A stretch of 64,000 bases of DNA from Burkholderia sp. USMB20 (lineage in GTDB: Bacteria; Pseudomonadota; Gammaproteobacteria; Burkholderiales; Burkholderiaceae): NCBI RefSeq assembly GCF_000949135.2, contig NZ_JTAN02000019.1:434001-498000 (forward strand), in the 5' to 3' direction. The translations under genes were made by a program, and so were the position numbers. Under the pieces are notes generated by a model. The model was not told where the DNA came from, ran no database searches, and worked only from the letters and a program-made list of their open reading frames with translations. This document shows, in pieces, positions 36,293 through 45,374 of this stretch; position 1 is the first letter of the stretch, and each line of letters starts with the position of its first letter.

Positions 36293-37243
36293 TCACGACG
36301 GCGCGGATTCGCCCTCGCGCAGCGTGATGCCCGTCCACGCGCCGCTTGCGGCCAGTTCGCCGATCAGCTCGACGATCGCTTGCCGCACGGCGAGCGCGGC
36401 GGAATTGACGGGAGACGTGTTCGACCAGCACAGGCTCGCGGGCCGGCGGATCTCCGGCTCGACGATCCGGCGCATCTTCGGCCGGCTGGACGGCTCGCGC
36501 GACGCCAGCGCGGACGCCGGCAGGATCGTGCACGCGAGGCCCGACTGCGCGAGCGAGATCATGGTCGGCAGCGAGTCGATATCCGCGATGATGTTGAGCG
36601 GCACCTCCTCGCGCGCGAACGTGCGTTCGAGCAGCAGGCGCAGCCCGTTCTGCACGCCCGGCGCGACGAGCGGCACGCCGGCGAGCGACGCGAGCGGGCA
36701 GGTTCGCGCGCGCGACGGCACCGCGCCGCCCGGCTCGCCGAGCAGATACAGCACCTCGTCGAACAGCGGCATCGCGGTGATGCCGGTCGTGTTGGATTCG
36801 CGGAACAGGATCGCGAGGTCGAGCCGCCCGTTCGCCAGCAGCTCGTTGATGAAGCCGCTCATGCTCTCGATGTACTGCAGCCGGATGCCCGGATAACGCG
36901 CCCTCACGCGCTCGAACAGCGGCACCGCGAGGATCGACGTCATCGTGGTCGGGAAACCCACCGCGACCGTGCCCGACTCGCTGCCCGCGCCTTCCCGCAC
37001 TTCCTGGCGCAGTTGCTCCATCTGCCTGAGCACGAGCCGCGCGTGACGGTACAGCGCCTGCCCGGCCGCGGTCGGCTTCACGCCCTGCGGGCTGCGCACC
37101 AGCAGCGTGACGCCGATGTCGCCCTCGAGCTTCGCGATCTGCTGGCTCAGCGACGGCTGCGCGACGAACAGCTTTTCGGCCGCCTTCCCGAGGCTCCCGT
37201 ATTCCACGATGCTGACGAAGTAACGGAGCTGGCGGATGTCCAT
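36293..37243 (-). CDS. LysR-family transcriptional regulator (CbbR/NAC-like)
   Basis: A 316-residue LTTR: winged helix (MDIRQLRYFVSIVEYGSLGK…QPSLSQQIAKLEGDIGVTLLVR) and effector domain from about 90 (GTVAVGFPTTMTSILAVPLF). ATG 37243 gives the standard N-terminus; an upstream in-frame start would add 31 residues that do not fit the family. It is divergent from the MaoC hydratase, acyl-CoA dehydrogenase and CoA-transferase genes, with a textbook operator in between, and most likely controls them. Confidence 0.93.
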   Translation of the reverse strand: MDIRQLRYFVSIVEYGSLGKAAEKLFVAQPSLSQQIAKLEGDIGVTLLVRSPQGVKPTAAGQALYRHARLVLRQMEQLRQEVREGAGSESGTVAVGFPTTMTSILAVPLFERVRARYPGIRLQYIESMSGFINELLANGRLDLAILFRESNTTGITAMPLFDEVLYLLGEPGGAVPSRARTCPLASLAGVPLVAPGVQNGLRLLLERTFAREEVPLNIIADIDSLPTMISLAQSGLACTILPASALASREPSSRPKMRRIVEPEIRRPASLCWSNTSPVNSAALAVRQAIVELIGELAASGAWTGITLREGESAPS

Positions 37244-37266
37244 GGCGGTTCGTTCGATGCGAAAGC

Positions 37267-37283
37267 CATAGGATACCCCTATG
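37267..37283. promoter_or_regulatory. LysR-type operator (T-N11-A dyad)
   Basis: CATAGG (37267-37272) and CCTATG (37278-37283) form a perfect dyad with a five-base centre, containing the T-N11-A spacing (T37269, A37281) of LysR-type binding sites. It sits 24 bp from the LysR start and about 100 bp from the hydratase start. Confidence 0.65.
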
Positions 37284-37383
37284 ACCGGCACATCCAAACG
37301 GTATTTCCGCCGCGCCTGCGCTTCACCTAAAGTCACTTCATGCCAAGTCAGAACAGCCGGCCCGCCCGGCGATGGAGGTGACA

Positions 37384-38229
37384 GTGAACGCTCCCCGGTC
37401 GCATGCCAGCGACGATGTCCAACAGGTCGCGACCGACCTGATCAGCGCCGAACGTGCGGTCGCCTTCGCGGCCACGCTAGACCATCCGGTCGTTCCCGCC
37501 GTGGGCGACGCGTTGCTGCCCGCCTGGCACTGGCTGTATTTCTGGTCGATCGCGCAGCAGGCCGAGCTCGGCCCGGACGGCCATCCGCGCACGGGCGGCT
37601 TCCTGCCGGACCTCGGGCTGCCGCGGCGCATGTGGGCCGGCGGCCGGCTGACGTTCGAACGCCCGCTGACGATCGGCGCGATCGCGACGCGCACGTCGCG
37701 CATCCTGTCCGTCGAACGCAAGGAAGGCCGCACCGGCACGCTCGGCTTCGTGACCGTCGAGCACGTGATCGAATCCGCGGGTGAAGTCGCGATCCGCGAG
37801 GAACACGACATCGTCTATCGCGGCGCGGCCGCGCCCGGCGCCGCCACGCCCCCGCCGAAGGCCGCGCCCGACGCCGCGCAATGGCAGCGCGACATCACGC
37901 CGGACGAAGTCATGCTGTTCCGCTATTCCGCGCTGACCTTCAACGGCCATCGCATTCACTACGACCGCACCTACGTGCGCGACGTCGAAGGTTATCCGGA
38001 CCTCGTCGTGCACGGCCCGCTGATCTCGACGCTGCTGCTCGACCTCGTGACGCGCTCGCTGCCCGGCGCGACGATCGTCGAATACGCATATCGCGCGGTA
38101 CGGCCGACCTTCCTCGGCAACACCTTCAGCGTGTGCGGCCGCCTCGCCGACGACGGCGAGACCATCGAGCTCTGGGCAAAAGATCACGACGGCTGGCTGA
38201 CCATGTCCGCAACCGCGACCCTCGCATAG
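37384..38229 (+). CDS. MaoC-type dehydratase/hydratase (3-methylfumaryl-CoA or mesaconyl-C4-CoA hydratase-like)
   Basis: A 281-residue double-hotdog protein. The N-terminal MaoC-like half includes LPAWHWLYFWSIAQQAELG, GGFLPDLGLPRRMWAGG and RLTFERPLTIG. The C-terminal half has the active-site-type sequence FRYSALTFNGHRIHYDRTYV and VHGPLISTLLLDLV. This arrangement is that of FAS1-like dehydratases and 3-methylfumaryl-CoA hydratase. GTG 37384 is preferred to ATG 37372 because GGAGG (37374-37378) sits five bases upstream of it. It is the first gene of a unit with an acyl-CoA dehydrogenase and a CoA-transferase, consistent with hydration of a branched unsaturated acyl-CoA. Confidence 0.85.
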   Translation: MNAPRSHASDDVQQVATDLISAERAVAFAATLDHPVVPAVGDALLPAWHWLYFWSIAQQAELGPDGHPRTGGFLPDLGLPRRMWAGGRLTFERPLTIGAIATRTSRILSVERKEGRTGTLGFVTVEHVIESAGEVAIREEHDIVYRGAAAPGAATPPPKAAPDAAQWQRDITPDEVMLFRYSALTFNGHRIHYDRTYVRDVEGYPDLVVHGPLISTLLLDLVTRSLPGATIVEYAYRAVRPTFLGNTFSVCGRLADDGETIELWAKDHDGWLTMSATATLA

Positions 38230-38260
38230 GGCCCATTCCAAGCATTCCCCGATACGAAAC

Positions 38261-39418
38261 ATGAATCCTACCGACGCGTACCAAGACATTCGCGAAGCCG
38301 TTCGCGACCTGTGCGGCGAGTTTCCCGCCGAGTATTTCCGCAAGATCGACGAGGAACGCGGTTATCCCGAAGCGTTCGTCGACGCGCTGACGAAAGCCGG
38401 CTGGCTCGCCGCGCTGATTCCGCAGGAATACGGCGGCTCCGGCCTCGGCCTGACCGAGGCATCGGTGATCATGGAGGAAATCAATCGCGCGGGCGGCAAC
38501 TCCGGCGCGTGTCACGGCCAGATGTACAACATGGGCACGCTGCTGCGCCATGGCTCGGCCGAGCAGAAACAACGCTATCTGCCGAAGATCGCGAGCGGCG
38601 AGCTGCGCCTGCAGTCGATGGGCGTGACCGAACCGACCACCGGCACCGACACAACGAAGATCAAGACGACGGCGGTACGCAAGGGCGATCGCTACGTGAT
38701 CAACGGCCAGAAGGTGTGGATCTCGCGCGTGCAGCACTCCGACCTGATGATCCTGCTCGCGCGCACCACGCCGCTGTCGGACGTGCAGAAGAAGTCGGAA
38801 GGGATGTCGATCTTCATCGTCGACCTGCATCACGCGATCGGCAACGGGATGACGGTGCGCCCGATCCCGAACATGGTGAATCACGAGACCAACGAGCTGT
38901 TCTTCGACAACCTCGAGATTCCCGCGGAGAACCTGATCGGCGAGGAAGGTCGCGGCTTCAAGTACATCCTCGACGGACTGAACGCCGAGCGCACGCTGAT
39001 CGCAGCCGAATGCATCGGCGACGGCTACTGGTTCGTCGACAAGGTGTCGCAGTACGTGAAGGATCGTGTCGTGTTCGGCCGCCCGATCGGCCAGAACCAG
39101 GGCGTGCAGTTTCCGATCGCCCGCTCGTTCATCAACGTCGAGGCGGCGAGCCTGATGCGCTTCGAGGCCGCGCGCCGGTTCGACGCGCACGAGCCGTGCG
39201 GCGCGCAGGCGAACATGGCGAAGCTGCTCGCGGCCGATGCGTCGTGGGAAGCCGCGAACGCGTGCCTGCAGTTCCACGGCGGCTTCGGCTTCGCATGCGA
39301 ATACGACGTCGAACGCAAGTTCCGCGAAACGCGCCTGTACCAGGTCGCGCCGATCTCGACGAACCTGATCCTGTCGTACGTCGCCGAGCACATCCTCGGC
39401 CTGCCGCGTTCGTTCTGA
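38261..39418 (+). CDS. Acyl-CoA dehydrogenase
   Basis: A 385-residue flavoprotein that should introduce an alpha-beta double bond into an acyl-CoA and pass electrons to ETF. Typical blocks are LIPQEYGGSGLGLTEASVIME, MGVTEPTTGTDTTKIKTTAV, GQKVWISRVQHSDLMILLAR, AERTLIAAECIG and the C-terminal QFHGGFGFACEYDVERKFRE. The gene is 31 bp after the hydratase and 14 bp before the CoA-transferase. With these partners it likely acts on the CoA ester formed by the transferase. Confidence 0.92.
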   Translation: MNPTDAYQDIREAVRDLCGEFPAEYFRKIDEERGYPEAFVDALTKAGWLAALIPQEYGGSGLGLTEASVIMEEINRAGGNSGACHGQMYNMGTLLRHGSAEQKQRYLPKIASGELRLQSMGVTEPTTGTDTTKIKTTAVRKGDRYVINGQKVWISRVQHSDLMILLARTTPLSDVQKKSEGMSIFIVDLHHAIGNGMTVRPIPNMVNHETNELFFDNLEIPAENLIGEEGRGFKYILDGLNAERTLIAAECIGDGYWFVDKVSQYVKDRVVFGRPIGQNQGVQFPIARSFINVEAASLMRFEAARRFDAHEPCGAQANMAKLLAADASWEAANACLQFHGGFGFACEYDVERKFRETRLYQVAPISTNLILSYVAEHILGLPRSF

Positions 39419-39432
39419 CGGGAGTGACGAGC

Positions 39433-40611
39433 ATGCGCCCACTGGAAGGCATCAAGGTCGTCACGTTCGAGCATGCGATCGCCGCGCCGTTCTGCACGCG
39501 CCAGCTCGCCGATCTCGGCGCGCGCGTGATCAAGGTCGAACGGCCGGGCGTCGGCGATTTCGCGCGCGGCTACGACGAACGCGTGTCGGGACTCGCGTCG
39601 CACTTCGTGTGGACCAACCGCTCGAAGGAAAGCCTCACGCTCGACGTCAAGCAGCCCGCGGCGCTCGACGTCGTGCACAAGCTGCTCGCGGATGCCGACG
39701 TGTTCGTGCAGAACCTCGCACCCGGCGCGACCCAGCGGCTGGGGCTCGATTACGACACGCTGCGCGAGCGCTATCCGCGGCTGATCGTCTGCGACATTTC
39801 CGGCTACGGGCTCGACGGGCCGTTCCGCGACAAGAAGGCGTACGACCTGCTGATTCAAAGTGAATCCGGATTCCTGAGCATTACCGGATCGAACGGCGAG
39901 CCGGCCAAGGCCGGCTGCTCGATCGCCGATATCGCCGCCGGCATGTATGCGTATACGAACATCCTCGCCGCGCTGATCGAGCGCGGGCGCACCGGGCGCG
40001 GCCGGCACATCGACGTGTCGATGCTCGAAAGCATGGTCGAGTGGATGAGCTATCCGCTCTACTACGCGATCGACGGCCAGTCGCCGCCGCGGCAGGCCGG
40101 CGCGTCGCACGCGACGATCTTTCCGTACGGCCCGTTCAGGGCCGGCGACGGCAACACCGTGATGCTGGGCCTGCAGAACGAGCGCGAATGGAAGCGCTTT
40201 TGCGAGACCGTGATCGGCATGCCCGAGCTGGCGGCCGACGAGCGCTTCGGGTCGAACAGCCGCCGCGTCGCGAATCGCGACGCGCTCGCGGCCATCATCG
40301 TCGATGCGTTCTCGACGCTGACGTCCGCCGACGTGATCGACCGGCTCGAGCAGGCCGGCATCGCGAACGCGCGGATGAACGACATGCACGGCGTCTGGAC
40401 GCATGCGCAACTCGCCGCGCGGCATCGCTGGACGCGGGTCGACACACCGGCCGGCGAGATTCCTGCCCTGCTGCCGCCCGGCGTCGCGCCGGGCGACGAT
40501 CCGCGCATGGACCCGGTGCCGGCGCTCGGCCAGCATACCGATGCCGTGCTGCGCGAGCTCGGCTATGCCGATGAACAGATTCACACGTTGCACGCATCCG
40601 GTGCCGTCTGA
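39433..40611 (+). CDS. Class III (CaiB/BaiF) CoA-transferase
   Basis: A 392-residue CoA-transferase. It starts MRPLEGIKVVTFEHAIAAPF and carries the family's RQLADLGARVIKVERPGVGDFARG, FVWTNRSKESLTLDVKQP, the catalytic aspartate region (CDISGYGLDGPFRDKKAYDLL, Asp near 139) and SIADIAAGMYAYTNILAALI. Such enzymes activate a carboxylic acid with CoA from succinyl-CoA or a similar donor. ATG 39433 follows GGAG with 8-base spacing; GTG 39424 is possible. It would perform the entry step of this unit. Confidence 0.92.
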   Translation: MRPLEGIKVVTFEHAIAAPFCTRQLADLGARVIKVERPGVGDFARGYDERVSGLASHFVWTNRSKESLTLDVKQPAALDVVHKLLADADVFVQNLAPGATQRLGLDYDTLRERYPRLIVCDISGYGLDGPFRDKKAYDLLIQSESGFLSITGSNGEPAKAGCSIADIAAGMYAYTNILAALIERGRTGRGRHIDVSMLESMVEWMSYPLYYAIDGQSPPRQAGASHATIFPYGPFRAGDGNTVMLGLQNEREWKRFCETVIGMPELAADERFGSNSRRVANRDALAAIIVDAFSTLTSADVIDRLEQAGIANARMNDMHGVWTHAQLAARHRWTRVDTPAGEIPALLPPGVAPGDDPRMDPVPALGQHTDAVLRELGYADEQIHTLHASGAV

Positions 40612-40712
40612 CCGGGCCTTGCCGCGCTGATCGAAGCGCGCCCCCCACCTACGTTTCGAAGCGTCTCCGCGTCCGGCCACGGACGCGAGAGCGCCACATG
40701 ACTGGAGACATC

Positions 40713-42101
40713 ATGGCGAACACCGTCAATGCCGCCGGCCGGCTCGACCGGCTGCCGATTTCAAGGTTTCACTGGAAGATACTCGGCCTGATCGCCGGTG
40801 GCGCGTTCCTCGACGCGTTCGACATCTATCTCGCCAACGGCTCGGTCGCGGCGATGGTCAAGGAGGGATTCACCGACCTGCGGCATGGCGCGATGTTCGT
40901 GTCGTCGACGTTCGTCGGGATGATGATCGGGGCGTTCGTCGCGGGTTACGTCGGCGATCGGCTCGGGCGGCGCTATTCGTATCAGCTCAATCTGGCCGTG
41001 TTCGGGCTGGCTTCGATCGCCGCGTGTTTCGCGCCCGATATCGCGTGGCTGATCGTGCTGCGTTTCATCATGGGAATCGGGCTGGGCGCGGAACTGGTCG
41101 TCGCGGCCGGGACGCTCGCCGAGTTCGTGCCGCCCGAGACGCGCGGCAAGTGGGTGTCGCTGCTCGCGATCATCACCAACAGCGGGCTCTTCGCGGCGCT
41201 GGCCGCGGGGTACTGGATCATTCCTTATCTCGGCTGGCGGTACATGTTCGCGCTGGCGGGCGTCGGCGCGCTGGTCGTCTGGTTCATGCGCAAACGGATG
41301 CCGGAGTCGCCGCGCTGGCTCGAATCGGTCGGGCGGCTCGACGAGGCCGAGGCGACGCTTGCCGCGATCGAGCAGGAGGTCGGCCGGCAGGTCGGCACGC
41401 TGCCGCCCGTGCGGCGCACCGTCGACCTGCATGTCGGCAAGGTGCCGCTCGGCGTGCTGTTCTCGAAGGGGATGCGGGGCCGGACGATCGTCGCGGCGTT
41501 GACCGCGATCGGTGTGAACGTCGGGCTCTACGGCTTCATTGCGTGGCTGCCGACGTTCTTCGTCACGGAGGGATTGTCCGTCGTCAAGTCGCTCGGGTTC
41601 GTGTTCCTGATGTCGATCGGCTCGCCGGTCGGCGGGTTGATCGGCTATCTGATCGCGGATCGGATCGGGCGGGCCAAGGGCATCGTGATCGCGTCGATTC
41701 TCAGCATCGCGCTCGGCTGGCTGTATGTGTCGCTTCGCGATACCACCGCGATCATCGTGGTCGGCTTCTGTCTCGTCAGCGCGATCTACACAATTACGAC
41801 GCTCGGGCTGTTCGGCTACATTCCCGAACTGTTCCCGACCGAAGTGCGGCTGCGCGGCACCGGTGTCGCGGGGATGTGCGGACGGATGTCGTCGATCGGC
41901 ACGCCTGCGCTGGCCCTGGCGCTTTACCAGGCGTTCGGCGTATCGGGCGTGATCGCGATGGTCAGCGCGACGCTCGGCGTGCTGTGTGTCGCGATCGGGC
42001 TGCTGCGCGTCGAAACCGGAGGGCAGGCGCTGGAGGAAGTCGCGCCGGGGATGCAGGACGCGGAGGACACCGCGGTCCACTCCGGCGTCAGGCAAGCCTG
42101 A
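40713..42101 (+). CDS. MFS transporter (sugar-porter-like/AAHS-type)
   Basis: A 462-residue permease with twelve segments. Motifs are GAFLDAFDIYLANGSVAAM, VAGYVGDRLGRRYSYQLNL, FIMGIGLGAELVVAAGTLAEFVPP and ELFPTEVRLRGTGVAGMCGR. The AFDIY sequence in helix 1 is common in aromatic- and organic-acid carriers of the superfamily. ATG 40713 has GGAG five bases upstream and is preferred to ATG 40698. It follows the CoA-transferase gene and probably imports the acid that the transferase activates. Confidence 0.9.
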   Translation: MANTVNAAGRLDRLPISRFHWKILGLIAGGAFLDAFDIYLANGSVAAMVKEGFTDLRHGAMFVSSTFVGMMIGAFVAGYVGDRLGRRYSYQLNLAVFGLASIAACFAPDIAWLIVLRFIMGIGLGAELVVAAGTLAEFVPPETRGKWVSLLAIITNSGLFAALAAGYWIIPYLGWRYMFALAGVGALVVWFMRKRMPESPRWLESVGRLDEAEATLAAIEQEVGRQVGTLPPVRRTVDLHVGKVPLGVLFSKGMRGRTIVAALTAIGVNVGLYGFIAWLPTFFVTEGLSVVKSLGFVFLMSIGSPVGGLIGYLIADRIGRAKGIVIASILSIALGWLYVSLRDTTAIIVVGFCLVSAIYTITTLGLFGYIPELFPTEVRLRGTGVAGMCGRMSSIGTPALALALYQAFGVSGVIAMVSATLGVLCVAIGLLRVETGGQALEEVAPGMQDAEDTAVHSGVRQA

Positions 42102-42483
42102 TTGCCGGCGGCGGCGAATATTCGGCGCTCGCTGCCGGGCGCCGGCGGCGAGCGGCGAGCGGCGAGCGGCGAGCGGCGAGCGGCGAGCGGCGAGCGGCGA
42201 GCGGCGGTGCGACGTCCCGGACAAACAAGGGTTTCGCGTGGATTTCCTCTGATGTCCGCGTTCGCCGCCTTCTTCAAGCGCACCCGCATGTTGAACGACT
42301 GCACCGCCGCGCCAATCGCGCGTCAGACAGGAAGGTTCAAGCTCGACGTGGCGCGTGAAGGTCCGCCCCGTCCATGTGCCTGTGACGCATATACGCGCAC
42401 ATACCCGCACATACACGCACGTAGCGCGCCGCCGATGCTGACATAAAATAGAAGCTATTCCCGACTGAAAAAAGGGGGCCGAC
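42102..42483. other. Intergenic region with heptamer repeat and CA-rich stretch
   Basis: A 382-bp region without a supportable gene. It contains the heptanucleotide repeat listed separately, a short run of cacata/cgcaca-type simple sequence (42391-42421), and AT-rich sequence (42440-42465) that may be the promoter of the following gene. Confidence 0.6.
42147..42202. repeat. Eight perfect tandem copies of a 7-bp unit (GGCGAGC)
   Basis: The unit GGCGAGC is repeated eight times without a mismatch, ending in GGCGGTG. Heptamer repeats are prone to slippage. This one is 46 bp downstream of the MFS gene and about 280 bp upstream of the next start, so it lies outside both coding regions. Confidence 0.95.
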
Positions 42484-42993
42484 ATGAGGCGCCTCTATTT
42501 CCTCGTACCCGACACGCAGATGGCGAAGGCGATCGTGGATGACTTGCTGCGCGCTCGCATCATCTGGCGCCATATCCATGTCCTCGCGGATCACAGTGTC
42601 ACGCTCGAAGAGTTACCCGAAGCGTCCTTGCTGCAAAGCAGCGATGTCGTGCACGCGCTCGAGCGCGGCGTCGCGCTCGGCGGCGCAACGGGCGCGCTCA
42701 TCGGCCTCGTCGCGCTCGTCTACCCGCCTGCCGAGCTCGTGATCGCGGGCGGCGCCGTCGTCGCATTGACGGTGGCGGGTGCGGGCTTCGGGGCGTGGAC
42801 GGCCGGGATGATCGGCATCGCCGAGCCGAACGCGCGACTCGAGCGATTTCGGGAGGCGATCAAGGAAGGCCAGATTCTGATCATGGCCGACGTGCCGGCA
42901 TTGCGGGAGCAGGAAATCGAGCAGATGATCGCCCAGCATTTTCCGAAGGCGGACCTGGAGGGCGGCGAGCCTACGTCACCGGTTTTTCCCTGA
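42484..42993 (+). CDS. DUF1269-like membrane-associated stress protein
   Basis: A 169-residue protein. The N-terminal part (MRRLYFLVPDTQMAKAIVDD; RIIWRHIHVLADHS) is a small alpha/beta unit, followed by a Gly/Ala-rich hydrophobic hairpin (VALGGATGALIGLVALVYPP; VIAGGAVVALTVAGAGFG) and a C-terminal domain (FREAIKEGQILIMADVPA; EIEQMIAQHFPKADLEG). This order fits the DUF1269 family common in Burkholderia, which is often stress-induced and of unknown function. AGGGGG is five bases before the ATG. Confidence 0.87.
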   Translation: MRRLYFLVPDTQMAKAIVDDLLRARIIWRHIHVLADHSVTLEELPEASLLQSSDVVHALERGVALGGATGALIGLVALVYPPAELVIAGGAVVALTVAGAGFGAWTAGMIGIAEPNARLERFREAIKEGQILIMADVPALREQEIEQMIAQHFPKADLEGGEPTSPVFP

Positions 42994-43377
42994 CACGAGG
43001 AAACCGGCATGCACGGCGCGTGGGGCCGCACCCGCATCGAGCGGGTCGGCAGCAGGCAAGGGCAAAATCGGCATTCTTCCATTCATAAGATTTGTCGGTG
43101 TACTTAATTTACTCCGACACGCCGGCACGAGGACGATTCCATGACGGCCCCTGCCCTTTTGGCGTTGCATCCGGTGAGATGCCCGTGACCGCGCAACGTC
43201 ACGGCCTCCGTTCCCGTGTCGCGCCGCCGACGCCCGCCGCACGCCGATCCTGAACAGAACACCGTACTGCCATGCGACGCGCAGGGTTTTTGCACCTTGC
43301 GTTGCCCCCCATATCTGCCATTCTGAATCGAATAGCCGACGTATTTTCGACGCGCGAACCGTCAGCAAGGAGGTCGT
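42994..43377. other. Intergenic region, no gene seen
   Basis: A 384-bp stretch with lower GC in parts (43080-43115). Short open frames on either strand have no good start, no ribosome-binding site and no family-like sequence. The AAGGAGG ribosome-binding site of the next gene is at its right end. Confidence 0.5.
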
Positions 43378-43890
43378 ATGGAACTGCACATTCAATCGCA
43401 CCATTGGCAACGGCGCATGCCGGACTGGCTCGCCGCGGCCGTGGCCGGGCTTGCGGGCGGCGCCCTGGTGATCGTGCTCGAATTCTTCTGGTCGACCATG
43501 GTGCTCGATGAAAGTCCGTGGCAGCCGACTCACAAGATCGCGGCGATGGTGATGGGCCGTGGCGCACTCGAACAGATGTCGGTGTTCAGCTTCAGCATCG
43601 TGGGAATGGCACTGCTGTTGCACTATGTGCTCGGCGCCATCATGGGGATGATCCTCGCCGCGATCATGGCGCCGTTCCGCTTCGATTCGAGCGTCGGCAT
43701 GGAGGCCGTTATCGGGCTGGCTTTCGGGATCGTCGCGTACGTATGGAACTTCTACGTGATGACCGCCGTGTTCCCGTGGTTCATCTCGGAGCGGGGATCC
43801 GGACCGTTGCTGGCCAACCTGCTGTTCGGCGTGGTCACCGCCGTCGTCTACGGCATGCTCGAACGGCGCAAGCAGAACGCGATGCACTGA
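43378..43890 (+). CDS. Small integral membrane protein, function unknown
   Basis: A 170-residue protein with four likely membrane segments (LAAAVAGLAGGALVIVLEFF; FSIVGMALLLHYVLGAIMGM; VIGLAFGIVAYVWNFYVMTA; LLANLLFGVVTAVVYGML). An AAGGAGG ribosome-binding site four bases before the ATG suggests good expression. It lies upstream of the cytochrome oxidase operon, separated by 316 bp. No family was recognised with certainty, though similar proteins occur near terminal oxidases. Confidence 0.82.
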   Translation: MELHIQSHHWQRRMPDWLAAAVAGLAGGALVIVLEFFWSTMVLDESPWQPTHKIAAMVMGRGALEQMSVFSFSIVGMALLLHYVLGAIMGMILAAIMAPFRFDSSVGMEAVIGLAFGIVAYVWNFYVMTAVFPWFISERGSGPLLANLLFGVVTAVVYGMLERRKQNAMH

Positions 43891-44206
43891 CATGCCGGTG
43901 CTTCGCGCCGCGCGCGACGGCTGCCTCGACAAGCCAAGCCGGAGGCGGCCGTTTTGCTTGTCGTCGCGGCCGGTGGTGCCGTCCGTGGTGCGACGCGGGT
44001 ATGGGGTGCTTCCCTCCTTCCTCTTGCGCTGCCTTGCACGATGCAAGGCAGCAGACTACCTTTTTCTTTAGAGCCGCCGACGCCGCCCGGCGAATCGGTC
44101 CTGGTGGATTGCCGGCAAACAATCGTACGAAATTCGGCAAGGCGGCACGACGATGCCCGGAGCGCCGGTTGGCGGCTCCGGCGAGTGACGCGCGGCGAGG
44201 CGGCCC
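43891..44206. other. Intergenic region upstream of the oxidase operon
   Basis: A 316-bp region without a supportable gene. It includes an AT-rich piece (44050-44075) and the sequence around 44110-44140 that may hold the oxidase promoter. No clear -35/-10 pair or FNR box was identified by eye. Confidence 0.45.
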
Positions 44207-45361
44207 ATGGTGCTTGCGATTGCCCTGATCGTGATCATCGCGTTGGCGGTGGGGTTTCACTTTGCCAGTCCCTGGTGGATCACGCCGATCGCGTCGAACT
44301 GGGTGCGCATGGACGACATGCTGACGATCACGCTCGTCATCACCGGCGCGTTCTTCATCGCCATCAACCTGTTCATCGCGATCGCGCTGATGCGCTACCG
44401 CCACCGCGGCGGGCATCGCGCGGCCTACGAGCCGCACAACAGGCGGCTCGAATGGTGGCTGATCGGCCTGACCGCCGTCGGCGTCGCGGCGTTGCTGGCC
44501 CCCGGTCTGTTCGTCTATGCGGACTACATCCGGCCGCCGCGCAACGTGCTGCAGATGGAGGTGCTCGGCCGGCAATGGCAATGGCGCTTCCGCTTCGCCG
44601 GCCCCGGCGGCAAGCTGGGCACGACGGATGTGCGCTATATCGGCAGCGACAATCCCTTCGGCCTGAACCCCGCCGACCCCAACGGCCGCGACAACTACCT
44701 GATCGAGACGCCCGAGGTCCACCTGCCGCTGAACCGGCCGGTCCAGGTCCTGACACGATCGCTCGACGTGCTGCACGACTTCTATGTACCGCCGTTCCGT
44801 GCGCGCATGAACATGGTGCCCGGCATGGTGACGACCTTCTGGTTCACGCCGACCAAGGCGGGACGTTACGACATCCTGTGCGCGCAGCTCTGCGGGATCG
44901 GGCACGCCAGCATGCGCGGCGTGGTGGTCGTGGAAGACGAAGCCTCGTTCTCGCGCTGGCTCGCGCAGCAGACCACCTTCGCGCAGCGGCAGCAGGCCAA
45001 GGTTCAGGCCGCGGCGGCAACGCCAGGCGGCAGCGCGCAGGCGCTTGCCGACCAGGGCAAGGCGCTCGCCGCGGCCAAGGGCTGTCTCGCCTGCCATACC
45101 GTGGACGGCAGCCCGCGCGTGGGTCCGACCTGGAAGGGCCTGTACGGCAAGACCGAAACGATGGCCGACGGCAGCACCGCGAAGGTGGACGACGCCTATC
45201 TGCGCGCCTTCATCCGCGATCCGGCGGCCCGCGTCGTGAAGGGCTATTCGCCCATCATGCCGCATTTCGACCTGAGCGATCAGGAGCTGACCGCGCTGGT
45301 GACCTACATCGAATCGCAAGGCGGCCCGGCTGCCGGCAGCACGGCCAACCGCCAGCCCTAG
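44207..45361 (+). CDS. coxB: Cytochrome c oxidase subunit II with fused C-terminal cytochrome c domain
   Basis: A 384-residue protein. After an N-terminal hydrophobic segment and one further membrane segment, the cupredoxin domain (about 110-255) carries the CuA site C-x3-C-x3-H-x2-M in CAQLCGIGHASM, plus the second ligand region FYVPPFRARMNMVPGM. After a Gln/Ala-rich linker, residues about 278-375 form a class I cytochrome c with the haem motif CLACH and a methionine ligand in SPIMPHFDLSD. This is the caa3-type arrangement, in which the oxidase receives electrons through its own cytochrome. It is the first gene of a five-gene operon. Confidence 0.94.
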   Translation: MVLAIALIVIIALAVGFHFASPWWITPIASNWVRMDDMLTITLVITGAFFIAINLFIAIALMRYRHRGGHRAAYEPHNRRLEWWLIGLTAVGVAALLAPGLFVYADYIRPPRNVLQMEVLGRQWQWRFRFAGPGGKLGTTDVRYIGSDNPFGLNPADPNGRDNYLIETPEVHLPLNRPVQVLTRSLDVLHDFYVPPFRARMNMVPGMVTTFWFTPTKAGRYDILCAQLCGIGHASMRGVVVVEDEASFSRWLAQQTTFAQRQQAKVQAAAATPGGSAQALADQGKALAAAKGCLACHTVDGSPRVGPTWKGLYGKTETMADGSTAKVDDAYLRAFIRDPAARVVKGYSPIMPHFDLSDQELTALVTYIESQGGPAAGSTANRQP

Positions 45362-45374
45362 CGGAGCAGACGCA

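Noticed and set aside
42139-42208. Heptamer repeat as a CRISPR-like or phase-variation switch within a gene
   Set aside because: It lacks spacers and lies in an intergenic region. The short frames through it have no start signal.
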